Origin: Cymbidium sinense
Lineage: Eukaryota > Streptophyta > Magnoliopsida > Asparagales > Orchidaceae
NCBI GenBank assembly: GCA_021442155.1
Contig: CM038214.1
Span: 49,296,703 to 49,360,702, forward strand
Direction: 5' to 3'
Length of the DNA stretch: 64,000 bases
This document shows, piece after piece, positions 45,830 through 57,600 of the stretch. Made by a program: the position numbers and the translations under genes. Position 1 is the first letter of the stretch, and every line of letters starts with the position of its first letter. The notes beneath the pieces were generated by a model. It had not been told where the DNA came from. It made no database searches and saw only the letters and a list, made by a program, of their open reading frames with translations.

Positions 45830-47108
45830 GCCTGTAGTTAAGTCCTTTAAGGACACATTATCTGGTAAGAACTTTTCCCCTAATGCTTCAGTGAATTTGA
45901 TCTCGACCTCATTTTGTGGAATGCCAACGATTATGTGTTCGGATCTAGATGTGGAAAAGTTGGCAAAGCCTTATGAATTAACTTTTGTTGGTAAATTTTC
46001 CTTATGATGGCCAACTCTCGATAACATCCGATATTTTTTTTCATAGCCTTAAACTTTTAGGTGCTTTCATTATTATATTGATTGATCCAAGGCATGTTTT
46101 AATTCAGCTCTCTAATGACTTAGATTATTCGAGAATTTTTGCACGTCGCTCTTACTTTATTTTTTAATTGTCAATGCTTCTAAAATGGTCTCCTTTTTTG
46201 ATATAAAGAGGAATCCTAATTGTATATGGTTAGCTCTTCCTAATATGAGAATACATTATGTTACACATCAAGTTCTCTTTTCAGTTGGGACTCTCTTTGG
46301 TCAGCCTCTTCAAATTGATCGCCACCGTGAGATCACGACCTTCATGTTCGTATTTTGGTTGAAATTGATATATCTAAAAAGAATCCTAAAGAAGTTTGGA
46401 TTGGCTCTGAGAAGTTCTATTATAATTAAAAAGTTGAATTTGAGAATTTTCTTGTTTTTGCACACACTGTAAAATTCATGGCCATGATCATTCTGAATGT
46501 TTTGTGTTGCATCCACAACTTAAAAAGAAAAATTTTTCTGATCCTAATCCTACTCTATCAAATGATAAAGTCAATAAATTTACTTATGTGCCTAAGGTCA
46601 CTCAAAATGGGAATCCAATGCCTACCCCTACTCCTTTGTATCCATTGCTTTGTCTAATGGAGAGCAATTTGAGCAAGTTAAAGACACTGCTAGTGAGGTT
46701 CTTGAGGAGGCAAATTATAGCTTGATTATCAATCCTTCTAATTATAATAATTTTCCTACTCAAGACAATACCTTGATTCAGTCTAACCTACCCCTCTTGG
46801 CTAGTGAACCTGAGGAGGCTCATATGATCCTTAGTGGTGATTTGAATGGAAATTTGAGGTTGGAACAAAATATTAAAACAAATTTTAGAGCTGATCCTTT
46901 GATGATGGAACAAAATCTGAAAACTAATTCTGAAACTGATCCTAAAATCTACGCTATTAATGGCTTCAGAACATCTCCTTCTCCTACTCTTGAGAGTGAT
47001 ACGCATGCTAACCCACTCTCTCAGCTTAATTTTGACATTGAGGAAGGGGAAATTACCATTAGAAATGCTTTGATTGATACAGGTCCTATTCTGAATATCA
47101 CAAATTAG
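45830..47108 (+). pseudogene. LINE copy 2 ORF1 (DUF4283 + intact CCHC), frameshifted
   Basis: Starts with VVKSFKDTLSGKNFSPNASV and DLDVEKLAKPYELTFVGKFS, enters the DUF4283-like fold (FFDIKRNPNCIWLALPNMRI, then TLFGQPLQIDRH) after frameshifts near 46010 and 46170, and contains a complete zinc knuckle at about 46456-46500: C-TH-C-KIHG-H-DHSE-C, with CFVLHPQLKKK after it. The C-terminal part is open at 46650-47108 and ends with LSQLNFDIEEGEITIRNALI. The family role is RNA binding in the LINE RNP. The frameshifts make it a pseudogene, but the domains are easy to read. Confidence 0.85.
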
Positions 47109-47311
47109 TCTCTCAGATGGTGATTCTTTGGACAAAGATAGACCTTTTCAAACTATTTTAAAAAAAATGACTTAAGGAAAAAATGTTCACCAATAGCTAC
47201 TAGAACTACTAGATCTTCCCTAACTTCCATAAATAAATGTTTCTATTTCCCTTTTCTTCTTGCTTTATTATATCTTTAGTTATCACTTTTATTTTCTTTT
47301 CTTATTTTATT

Positions 47312-48300
47312 ATGATCAACTTACTAATTTGGAATGTTCGAGGTATTGGGACTCTCATTGTCCGCAATAATATTAGAAGTCTCTACCATATTCATAACAT
47401 AGCCTTACTTATTGTTATTGAACCTTTCATACACTCTTCTAAGATCAACCATGTTGCTAGAACGCTCATCTTTCACAACTTATTTTATAATATTAGCAAT
47501 AAAATTTGGTGTTTCTGGAATAATTTAGTCAATATATCTATCCTTGATGATCTTCAACAATTGGTTAATGTCCACATCTCATTGGGTGATTTCTTTGCTC
47601 TAGGTTCCTTTATTTATGCTTCTTGTAATAGAGCATGTAGGAACATCCATTGGGATAATTTAAGAATCTTTGCCTCCTCGGTAATAAAACCTAGTTGGTA
47701 GGGGTGATTTTAACACTATTCTCTCTTCCACAAAAAGAAGGGGAGGTTGCTCTCCTAACATTCATTCCATTGAAGAATTTTCTAATATGATTCTTGATTG
47801 CAATCTGATTGATATTATTCTCTTTGATATCCGCCAAATCTCTAATAGATTAACCTCCTCTACCTCTTTTAGATTCCAAAATATGTGGATCCAACACATT
47901 GATTTCTTAAATGTTGTCTCCATCAATTGGATGGCCCTGATAATTCTGTTAAAGGCATGATTCACCTCTGCCTTAAGCATAAAAGGCTAAAAAAAAACTT
48001 TAATTGGTGGAACCAGCATCATTTTAAAAATCTCATTGCCAATATCAAAAACATGGAATAATTGTTTGTTCCCTTGAAAATGCTATTTTGACTGATTCCA
48101 CTAAACTTGAGGACTTAAATGAAGCCAAAGATAACTTGGTTAGCCATCAAAATATGGAAGAAACCTACTAATGGCAAAAGGCTGCTAGAAAACATATTGC
48201 TGATGGCGACAGAAATACTAGATATTTCCATGCTCTTTTCCAATAAAGAGAGCATTAAACTCTATTAAAAAAATTAAAAGTGATAATTAACCGGATCATG
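47312..48300 (+). pseudogene. LINE copy 2 ORF2 endonuclease, frameshifted
   Basis: ATG at 47312 opens MINLLIWNVRGIGTLIVRNN, the AP-endonuclease start with its asparagine, then LLIVIEPFIHSSKINHVART (with the catalytic-region glutamate in IEP), NKIWCFWNNLVNISILDDLQ and GSFIYASCNRACRNIHWDNL. At 47698 a stop and frameshift precede GDFNTILSSTKRRGGCSPN, which has the GDFN motif in the next frame. Further on come LEDLNEAKDNLVSHQNMEE and RKHIADGDRNTRYFHAL, the linker to RT. The endonuclease would nick DNA to prime reverse transcription. Only small lesions separate this copy from an open frame. Confidence 0.85.
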
Positions 48301-48379
48301 ACAATAAATGATATTAAAGATTTTGTCACCCATCATTTTAAAAACTTATTGAAACCTTCCTTCTATCTCCAACTCCCAC

Positions 48380-49939
48380 TTGATTCCCTCAACAATTACT
48401 AATGATGACAATCATCTACTTAATATCGTTCCTATGAAAGCTCAGATTGGTAGAATTCTTAATAGCATGAATGCTGAATCTATTGTTGGCCCTGAAGGCT
48501 ACATGACTCAATGTTTTCAGCATTGTTCGCCTATTATTAAGTCTGATTTAGTTGATGTTGTCATTGATTACTTTAATGGCAATGCCTTACTTAGATATTT
48601 TTCTAGCACTTCCATTGTCCTCATTCCTAAAATTAATAATCCTGAATCTTGGTGCAATTTCAGACCTATCAGCCTTTGCACCTTCTTTCAAAAACTAATT
48701 ACTAAATTGATTGCCAATAGAATTAGTCCTCTGCTTCCTAAAATTATTTCCCTCAACCAAACTGATTTTGTTAAAGGTAGAGCTATATCTAATAACATTC
48801 TTCTTGCCTAAGAGCTGATTCATGATCTGGATGCTTCTATCAGAGGTGGTAACATCCTATTCAAATTGGACATCTCTAAAGCTTTTGATAACCTCTCTTG
48901 GAATTTCCTCTTCCAAATTCTTCATTTGTTTAGTTTTACAGATAAATTTATCTACCTCATTAAAAATTGTATTAGCAATATTTGGTTCTCTGTTATTCTG
49001 AATGGTGAGGCCTTAGGTTTCTTCCCTTGTATGCATGGCTTGAGACAAGGGGATCCCTTATCTCCTTCTCTTTTTATTATTGCTATTGAATATCTTTCAA
49101 GGAGTCTTCATAACCTTTTCAATAATAATCCAATCAAGACTTTTAGAACTCAAGGTGGTTTTCCTGTCTCTCATCTTAGTTTTGTTGATGATTTCATTAT
49201 CTTTTACAATGCCTCTATTCATCACATTAAAAATATTAAGAATTTTTTAAATAAATTTGGAAATGAAAATGGTCTCTTTCTTAACGAAGGCAAAAGTTAT
49301 TTCATTCCTTCCTCTAAAATCTCTAGTAATAAGATCAACCAAATCTTGAGAATCACTAATTTTCAGCAACAATAACTTCCTATTAAATATCTTGGTGCTC
49401 CATTTTTTAAAGGTCAGAAAAGATCACATCTTTTTAATGAGTTAATCCAAAAATTCTCTAATAAAATTTCTATTTGGGAATTTTATTTACTCTCATTTGG
49501 TGGTAGGCTCACTTTGATTAAGAGTACCCTTAACCCCATGCCTTTATATCTTATTCAAACCATTGTGTCGACCAATTCCACCATTAACAGAATTGAGCGC
49601 CTCCTTAATAAATTCTTCTGGGGTTCTAACAATTCTAATAAAAGAATGCATTGGACCTCTTGGTATAAAAGCTATGGCACTCTTGCTGAAGGTGGGCTTG
49701 GCTGTAAGCCAATCAGGGAAGCTATCACTACTTTTTCTTATAAACTTTGGTGGAATTTTAGGAGCAACAATAGTCTTTGGGCTAAATTCATGACTATTAA
49801 ATACTACCAGGGTAAGCACCCTCTCATTTGCCCTTATAAAGTGGGAGATTCTCATGTATGGAAAAGACTTTGTTCCATCAAATGGGAGGTGAATCCTTCA
49901 TGGGGATTAACTCGGAACTTCCTTCTTTTAGCAAGATAA
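48380..49939 (+). pseudogene. LINE copy 2 ORF2 reverse transcriptase and connection region, two in-frame stops
   Basis: One frame runs 1.56 kb with only two stops, both TAA (48809-48811 and 49373-49375). Motifs in order: LIPKINNPESWCNFRPISLC, LLPKIISLNQTDFVKGRAIS, LFKLDISKAFDNLSW (catalytic aspartate), [20 protein letters not shown], and HLSFVDDFIIFYNASIHHIK with the FVDD active site at 49181-49192. After the second stop: LPIKYLGAPFFKGQ, SFGGRLTLIKSTLNPMPLYL, RMHWTSWYKSYGTLAEGGLG, then CKPIREAITTFSYKLWWNFR and HVWKRLCSIKWE. The first stop replaces the glutamine of AQELIHDL (CAA to TAA). Frame is lost after 49939. Confidence 0.9.
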
Positions 49940-50126
49940 TTGAGCGTCTTATTGATGATTCACTTTCTACCCACTCCACTGATGTTATTAAAGTGAACTC
50001 TTTTTGGTAGAATAATAAGTGGAACAATAGTAAGATTACTAATTATATCCCTATCTCTCTTTTAGATAAGCTTACTACCATACCTATCATCCCTAGCAAT
50101 CATGAGATTCTTTTAGCTTTCTCAAA

Positions 50127-50681
50127 ATGGTCACTTCAACCTTAAAGATGATTCATATTGAGAAGCTCATGATTTCTCTAATGTGTTTTAAACTTTGGAA
50201 TAACACTATCCCTATTTCTACTCTTTCTAACTTGGATAATTTTGAAAAATTTCATCCTGTTGATTCCTTGATGTGGGTAAAGGTTTTCACCTTCAAAATG
50301 CTACGCTACTTTCACATTGAGAATGTCAATCATGTATTTGTTAATGAGCCATTGCTTCCAAACTTTGGGTTTAGTATGATGAATTTTTTAATTAACAAAT
50401 TCAATGGCTCCTTAACTCTTTATCAACTTCTTGAGGTTTATTTTGAAAACAATATTAAAGGCCACATTAAAGTGATAACTACTATCACTCTGATATGGTT
50501 CATGTGGATGGACAGAAATGATGCAAAACATCGTGGGATTCCTATGAACCATAAGAGAATAATTGCTAGAATTAAAGATAAAATCCATGCTTTATTTAAT
50601 GTCAATTTAATTAACTACAATCAATTTAAAGGCTACAAATCTGTGGCCAATAAACCAGGTTTTAACCAACCATCCCAATGA
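50127..50681 (+). pseudogene. LINE copy 2 zf-RVT-like region
   Basis: An open stretch of 184 codons continues ORF2 after a frameshift. It contains MCFKLWNNTIPISTLSNLDN, FHPVDSLMWVKVFTFKMLRY, FHIENVNHVFVNEPLLPNFG, VITTITLIWFMWMDRNDAKH and RGIPMNHKRIIARIKDKIHA, matching the post-RT part of plant LINE ORF2 in which a zinc-binding segment precedes WxxWxxRN. Copy 2 keeps TGG at 50274-50276, where copies 1 and 4 have TAG. Confidence 0.8.
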
Positions 50682-50689
50682 AAGATGAT

Positions 50690-51114
50690 AAGCTTGTTTA
50701 TTGGAAAAACCTCATGATAATATTATTAAAATTAATACCGATGGCTCCATTTTTTCAAAATGCTTGTGGTGGCATTTTCAAAACCTTAATGGTAAAGTTT
50801 GATGCCTTTGCTTATCCTCTTACTACATGTTCTATTCTCTTCGAGCTAATGGCGTTAATAAAGCTATTTGCCTACAAAAAGGTTGGCTCAATATTTAGAT
50901 TGAGGTGGATGCCTAGTTGCTGATTGATCTGTTGACTTCCACCGAAGTGGGAAATTTAGAATTGTACTACCTCCTAAAGCATACTAGAGCTGTCCTATCT
51001 CAACTCTATTTTAAAATCACTCATGTTTGGCATGAAGGTAATGTGTGTGTTGATTACCTTGCTAATTTAGGTTCTAGACTAGATGGAATAAAATTCTTTG
51101 ATCAAACTTCCTAA
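50690..51114 (+). pseudogene. LINE copy 2 C-terminal RNase H, frameshifted
   Basis: INTDGSIFSK (first aspartate) is followed after a frameshift by CGGIFKTLMVKFDAFAYPL, then ELMALIKLFAYKKVGS and IEVDA in another frame, and finally a good C-terminus at 50940-51114: YYLLKHTRAVLSQLYFKITH, VWHEGNVCVDYLANLGSRLD. HxWxEGNxxxDxLA is the last RNase H motif. At least two frameshifts prevent a continuous product. Copy 1 keeps the first half better, copy 2 the second half. Confidence 0.8.
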
Positions 51115-53076
51115 ACATTTATGGGATTGGTTAATTTGGACAATACTAGACTTCCTTATCTCAAACTAATTTCATCTTATGTTTTGGCCTAATTACAACT
51201 TGTATTACTTTGTTTTATCTGTATGGCCATCTTATGTTTATCTTTTGTTTATTGTTGTTGTTCCTCTTCATTTGTCGATGCATTTCCGATAATCTTTTGG
51301 TTCTATTGTGATCTTTGTAGCCGCTTGGCTTTCTATTAATTCCTCGATAATCTTATCAGATCTGTTTCTTGTTATGGAAATGTGCTTCATTTCCCTAATC
51401 ACGGATGGAGATGTCTTATTTTCTAATCTGCAAGGATGGACTACTTGCCATCAATACTATTTTTTGGGACTTACTGTATTTTGCTCTTTTTTTCACGATT
51501 GAGACTATTTCCTATCTCTTTTTCTTGTTGCCTATTCTCAAACTATTTTTTTATTCTGGCTACCTGTATTGGACACTTATGGTTTTGTTGTTGCAGTTGT
51601 TGGTTTTCTATGCTTTGCACAGCTTCATGGTGGGCCCATCTTTATTTGTATTTTCCCTCTTAAATAGGGTTGTGGCTCTTATTTTGCTCTCCAACCCCCC
51701 TTCCTCAACCTGTAAGGGAAGAATGTTTAATTTAATTGTTATTACTACTATTTCTTTGCAAGATTGGATTTTCTTCTTGCCTTCCTTTCATCTTGATTTT
51801 ACTAATGATGTTGGATTAGATGCTGGTCTACTTTTCCTTATCTTGAAGGATTTTAATGATGGTTTTCTTCTGATCCCCATTTTGGGTCTATGTAATACTA
51901 CTATTACTGATTGGATTACCCTCTATTGGGTGCAATATTTGGTCTGCTATCTTGGTTGTTGACTGAATGGATTTTTGAGTTTTATGCCATCGCTTTCAGG
52001 GTTATTTCTCGATTATTTTTTTGTGTTGTTTGTGGTGGGTGCATCTTATCACCTGTGGTCTATCTAATCTGCTCTGCATTCCCATCTTGGTTCTATTCGA
52101 CGCAGCCTTGTGTTTATGCTATTAACTTGTTGTTTGTTAACATCTAATGTTTAATCGAATGGGTATCCTTTTATGGGCTATATTCTAGCTATTTTCTGTA
52201 AGTTTCATATGATTTGGGATGGTGTTATTTACATGCTAATTGATATGCTTAGCAGATTTCAGCTTTTCAGGTTGTCTATTGTTTCTATCTTACCTTTGCT
52301 ACTATTTACGTGGTGGGTTTTCGTGGCTTCATTTTACTCTTAGATCTGGTATTAATAAGGAGGATATGACCAAGATGGTTCAATTTTATATGGGTAGGGA
52401 TTCTCATGCTATGGTGACTATAGTGGTGATACTTATCCCCATACTGCTCTTTGTTGTCTCCTTTTCTATAGTGTATATAGACTTGTTTAGGTTTGCAAGT
52501 ATTAAGGCTCATAAGACTTTCAACAAATGGCTTTTATCTTCCCACAGGTTTGTAGGCTATGATGGCTGAGATGATTTCACTTCTTTTTGGTTTGGTAGTA
52601 GATCTTGTGATGTAACCCTTCCGCTGAAGTTTGGATGCTCATATCTACATCTGCCCCAATTTGGTGTGACTGAACCTGAGCCTTCTCTCACACACTACTC
52701 TATAATTTTTCTTATTTTATGCTACTTTTACCTTCCACTTTGTTTGTATTACTCTAAATGTGCTAATTTTTATCTTTCTACATATTTGCAGATGCATTTT
52801 CCTCCTTCCTTTGCAGGTTTGCCCCCTAGTGGCATGCATTCTTTCATCCTGATGAGCTTTGGCCCAGATCTATCCATTGCCTTCTCTTTGTTAATCATTT
52901 TGTATCTTTTGCTTTCATTTTCTCTTTATTTTGCTTTTGGATGTACTTAGATAGGGATTTACTCTAGTGACAGCTCTTTGACCAGTAGTTTTGGAGTTTA
53001 TCCCGTCTTAAGGATATTGTAACCCTTTTTTTGTGGCAATAAAATTCCTCCTATATGGGGTTTCAGAAAAAAAAAA
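51115..53076 (+). other. LINE copy 2 long 3' UTR with AATAAA and A-run
   Basis: About 1.95 kb, pyrimidine-rich (T-dominated), with no domain. Open frames here (51308-52950) give only hydrophobic low-complexity peptides that are not kept in copy 1. Conserved words shared with copy 1 are GTAACCCTTCCGCTGAAGTT-TTGGATGC (about 52611-52636) and TTGTGGCAATAAAATTCC (about 53032). An A-run ends the element. Confidence 0.75.
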
Positions 53077-56000
53077 CCCTAAATCCTAAACCCCAAACCC
53101 TAAACCCTAAACACTAAACCCTAAACCTTAAAAACTTAAAACCTTAAGCCTAAACTAAAGAAAACCTAAAAATAAAATAAATAAATTAATCCTAAACTAA
53201 AATAAAATAAACAAAATAAAATAAAATAAAAACATAAACTAAAACCTAAACATAAACTTAAACCTAAAACTAAAAAAGAAAAATAAAATTAAAAATAAAA
53301 ACTAAACTAAAATATAATAAATAAAAATATAAACCAAATTAAAAAAAACTAAATAAAAATAAAATAAACCTTAAATAAAATAAAATAAAAAATAATTAAA
53401 AACCTAATTGTAAACAATAAACCAAAAAATAAAACCTAAAATAAATAATAAATTAAACATAAACCTTAAACTAAAAAAAACCCAAACCTAAATAAAGATA
53501 AAATAAACCTAAACCTAAAATAAAATAAACTAAACTAAAATAAATAAACCTAAACCTAAAAAAAATAAAATAAAAGCCTAACCTAAACCTAAAATAAGAA
53601 ATAAACCTAAACCTAAAAAAAGAAATCAATATAAAAAACTCAAAATAAAATAAACTAAAATAAAATAAACTAAACTAAACTAAATAAAAAAAATAAACTT
53701 AAATAAAAAATAAAATAAACTCAAATAAAGAAATAAACTAAATAAACCTAAACCTAATGGTTTACTTAATTTTAAAAATATACATAAAACCTAAACCTAA
53801 ACCCTAAACCCTAAATCCTAAATAATAAATCCTTAACCCTAAAAACCCCTAAACCTTAAACCCTAAAACCTAAAGCCAAAATCCTAAATCCTAAGCCCTA
53901 ACCCTAACCCTAAAACCTTAACCATAAACCCTAAACCCTAAAACCTTAAACCCTACACCCTAAACTAACCCTTAACACTAAATGCTAAATATTAAAAACA
54001 CTAAACTCTAAATTATAAAATAACCCTTAACCCTAACCTAACCCTAAACCCTAACCCTAAACCCTAAATCCTAAAACGCTAAACACTAAAACTATAAATT
54101 ATAAACCATAAATCCTAAACCCTAAACCCTAAACCCTAAACCCTAAAAACCTAAAAAAGCTAAACTTAAACTAAATATAACCTAAAAATAAAATAAATAA
54201 AAAACCTAAACTTAATTAAAATAAATTAACAAAATAAAATAAAAACCTAAACTAAAACCTAAAACTAAACCTAAAAATATAATGAAATAAACTAATAAAA
54301 GTAAACTAAAATAAAAACTAAACATAAAATAAAAATAAAATAAATCTAAAATAAAATAAAATAAAACTAAAACCTAAACCTAAAAAATAAACCTTAAAAT
54401 AAAACTTAAAAATAAATAAAAAATAAAACCTAACTAAAATAATAAAAAAACCTAAACCAAAAATAAAATTAAAATAAACAAAATAAAATTAACCTAAACC
54501 GAATCTAAAGTAAATAAAACCTAAATCGAATCCTAAAATTAGCTAAACCTAAATCTTAACCTTAACTAAATAACATAAAATAAACAAAAAATAAACCTAA
54601 ACCTAAACTAAAAATTAAAACCTAAAAATAAACCTAAAACCTAAACCTAAAAAAATAAAATAAGATCCTACACCTGAACCTAAAAATAAAAATAAAACTT
54701 AAACCTAGGAAATAAAATTACAATAAAGTGCAACTAAATAATAATTCTAAAGCTAAAAAATATACTAAAATAAAAAACATAACTAAAATAAATAATCTTA
54801 AAATAAATAAATTAAACTAAATAAAAATAAAAAATAAACCAAAATAAAAATAAAATAAAATAAAATTAAAATAAATAAACTAAATAAATCTAAAAGTATG
54901 AGATTACTTAACTAAAAAATAAAATAAATTAAAAATAAGAAAAACATAACCCTAAACCCTAAAACCCTAAAACTAACCTAAAACTCTAAACCTTAAACCC
55001 TGAAACTCTAAACCCTAAACCCTAAACCCTAAACCTAAACCCTAAACCCTAAAACCCTAAACCTTAAACCCTAATCCCTAAACCCTAAACCCTAAACCAT
55101 AATCCTATAACCTTAAACCCTAAACCTAAACCCCAAACCCAAAACCATAAACCCTAAACCCTAAACCTTAAAAACTTAAAACCATAAGCCTAAACTAAAG
55201 AAAACCCAAAAGTAAAATAAATAAATAAATCCTAAAAGAAATTAAAATAAAGAAAATAATATAAAATAAAAACATAAACTAAAACCTAAACCTAAACTTA
55301 AACCTAAACCTAAAAAGAAAATAAAATAAAAAATAAAAAATAAACTAAAATATAATAAATAAAAACCTAAACTAAACTAAAAAAAACCTAAATAAAAATA
55401 AAATAAACCTTAAATAAAATAAAATAAAAAATATTTAAAAACCTAAATGTAAATAATAAACCAAAAAATATAACCTAAAATAAATAATAAATAAAAGCTA
55501 AACTTAAACTAAAAAAAATCCAAACCTAAAATAAAAATAAAATTAACCTAAACCTAAACTAAAATAAACTAAACTAAATAAATAAAACCTAAACCTAAAA
55601 AAATAAAATAAAGACTAAACCTAAACCTAAAAATAAAAAATAAACCTAAACTTAAAATAAACCAATATAAAAAAACTAAAATAAAATAAATAAAATAAAT
55701 AAATAAACTAAATAAAAAAAATAAACTTAAATAAAAAATAAAATAAACTCAAATAAAGAAATAAACTAAATAAACCTAAACCTAATGGTTTACTTAATTT
55801 TAAAAAAATACAGAAAACCTATACCCTAAATCCTAAACCCTAAACCCTAAATCCTAAATAATAAACCCTAAACCCTGAACTACCCTAGACCCTAAACCCT
55901 AAACCTAAACCCTAAACCATAAACCCTAAACCCTATAATGCTAAAACTAAACTAACTAAACACTAAATGCTAAATTAAAAATACTAAGCTAAATGTAAAA

Positions 56001-57106
56001 CCTAAACCCTAACTAACCTAAACCCTAAATCCTAACTAAAACCCTACCTAAACTAAAACCATAAACCATAAATCAAACCCTAAACCCTAAAAAAAACCTA
56101 GAAATCTAAACCTAAAGTAAATATACCTAAAAAATAAAATAAATAAAAAACCTAAACTTAATTAAAATAAAATAATAAAATAAAATAAAAACCTAAACCT
56201 AAACCTAAAAATATAATGAAATAAACTAATAAAAATAAACTAAAATTAAAACTAAACATAAAATAAAAATAAAATATACCTAAATAAAATAAAATAAAAT
56301 AAAAAATAAATAAACCTAAACCTAAAAAAAATAAACCTTAGAATAAAACTTAAAATAAATAAAAATAAAACCTAAACCCTAAAAAAATAAAAACCTAAAA
56401 AAAAAAATTAAAATAAACAAAATAAAATTAACCTAAACCTCATCTAAAATAAATAAAACATAAACTTAATCCTAAAATTAGCTAAACCTAAATCTAAACC
56501 TAAACTAAATAAAATAAAATAAACTAAAATAAACCTAAACCTAAACTAAAAAAATAAAACATAAAAATAAACCTAAAACCTAAACCTAAAAAAGATAAAA
56601 TAAGAATAAACCTGAACCTAAAAAATAAAATAAAACCTAAACCTAAGAAATAAAATTAAAAAAGAACTAAATAATAATCCTAAAGCTAAAAATATACTAA
56701 AATAAAAACCTAAACTAAAATAAATAAACCTAAAATAAATAAATTAAACTAAATAAAAATAAAAAATTAACCTAAATAAAATAAAAAATAAAATAAACTA
56801 AAATAAATAAAAAATAAACTAAATAAACCTAAACCTACTGGTTTACTTAATTTTTTTTAAAATAAACCATAAACCCTAAACCCTAAACCCATCCTAAACC
56901 CTAAAACCTAAACCCTAATCTAACAAAAAAACCCAAAACCCTAAAAAAGCATAAACCCTAAAACCCTAAACCCTAAACCCTAAGCCCTAACCCTGAACCC
57001 TAAATGCTAAACCCCAAACCCTAAACCAAAACTTAAAGTATCTAAATAAATTAAAAATAAACCTAAAACGTAAAACCTAATAAACCTAAACCTAAACCTA
57101 AACCCT
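53077..57106 (+). repeat. CCCTAAA-type and AT-rich array with ~2.0-kb direct duplication
   Basis: Two copies of a ~2 kb block stand in tandem: 53128-55140 and 55168-57000. For example, AACTTAAAACCTTAAGCC at 53133 pairs with AACTTAAAACCATAAGCC at 55173, and marker AATGGTTTACTTAATTTT at 53756 pairs with 55785. Further markers stand at 54895-54913 (AGTATGAGATTACTTAAC) and 56833-56852 (CTACTGGTTTACTTAATTTT). A CCCTAAA-rich block lies at 53800-54150 and others at 54950-55190 and 56870-57020. The leader AAAGTATCTAAATAAATT is at about 57035. No gene is seen, and no GR-RBP segment occurs in the duplicated block. Confidence 0.9.
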
Positions 57107-57600
57107 AAACCCCGACTTTACATGGATGAATAAGGCAGGATTTATTTAAGATGGATTCTAAAGTTCCATATGAGCGCAAGCCCCCATAGTTAATTACATC
57201 CTAAAGAAGTGAGTTAGAATACTCTCGATTAAAGTAGGCAATTGTCAAATATTTCAAAGATGACTATCAATAAATTGGCTATGTTTAGAAAATCAATCGA
57301 TAGATCAAAAGGAGAGACATATTATCAAAGCCAATGGGAGATGAATAGGGAATACTCATGATACTAAGAGTAAGTATTCCATCCCATCCTATGGTTAGAC
57401 TTTATATGTTTGAAGTTGAGGAGAATTATATGTTTGAATTGAAATTTTATTAGAAAGCTAGGGCTTATAATCTCATAACACAAGGTTGTTGAAATACCTA
57501 ATAGAAGAGAAATTATTCCTGTAACCCGAGGGGAAATAGCAACCTTAGATCCTAAATCTAGGGAGCTTTAGCGAGGGGCAAAGCACCTCCTGAGCCTAAA
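57107..57600. other. unidentified ~490-bp insert between leader and GR-RBP copy O
   Basis: Normal base composition, unlike the array. It starts after CCCTAAACCCC with GACTTTACATGGATGAATAAGG and ends with CAAAGCACCTCCTGAGCCTAA. It replaces the coding part of a GR-RBP segment. Both strands have only short frames and I do not recognise any product. It could be a scrap of a retrotransposon or a filler captured at a break. Confidence 0.5.

Larger units (their letters stand above)
45811..53076 (+). mobile_element. LINE copy 2, plant L1-type, best preserved
   Basis: A ~7.27 kb non-LTR element: ORF1 with DUF4283 and CCHC, ORF2 with endonuclease, RT, zf-RVT and RNase H, a ~1.95 kb 3' UTR, TGTGGCAATAAAATTCC and an A-run (53067-53076) joined directly to CCCTAAATCC. 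The 5' end lacks ~250 bases seen in copies 3 and 4 and starts inside ORF1, so it is slightly 5'-truncated, as expected from target-primed reverse transcription. No clear target duplication can be told apart from the repetitive target. It is more diverged from the other copies than copies 1 and 4 are from each other, and has the fewest breaks. Confidence 0.9.

Noticed and set aside
51308..52950. Small open frames, including one of 185 codons, in LINE copy 2
   Set aside because: Pyrimidine-rich 3' UTR; the peptides look membrane-like only because of T-rich codons and are not conserved in copy 1.
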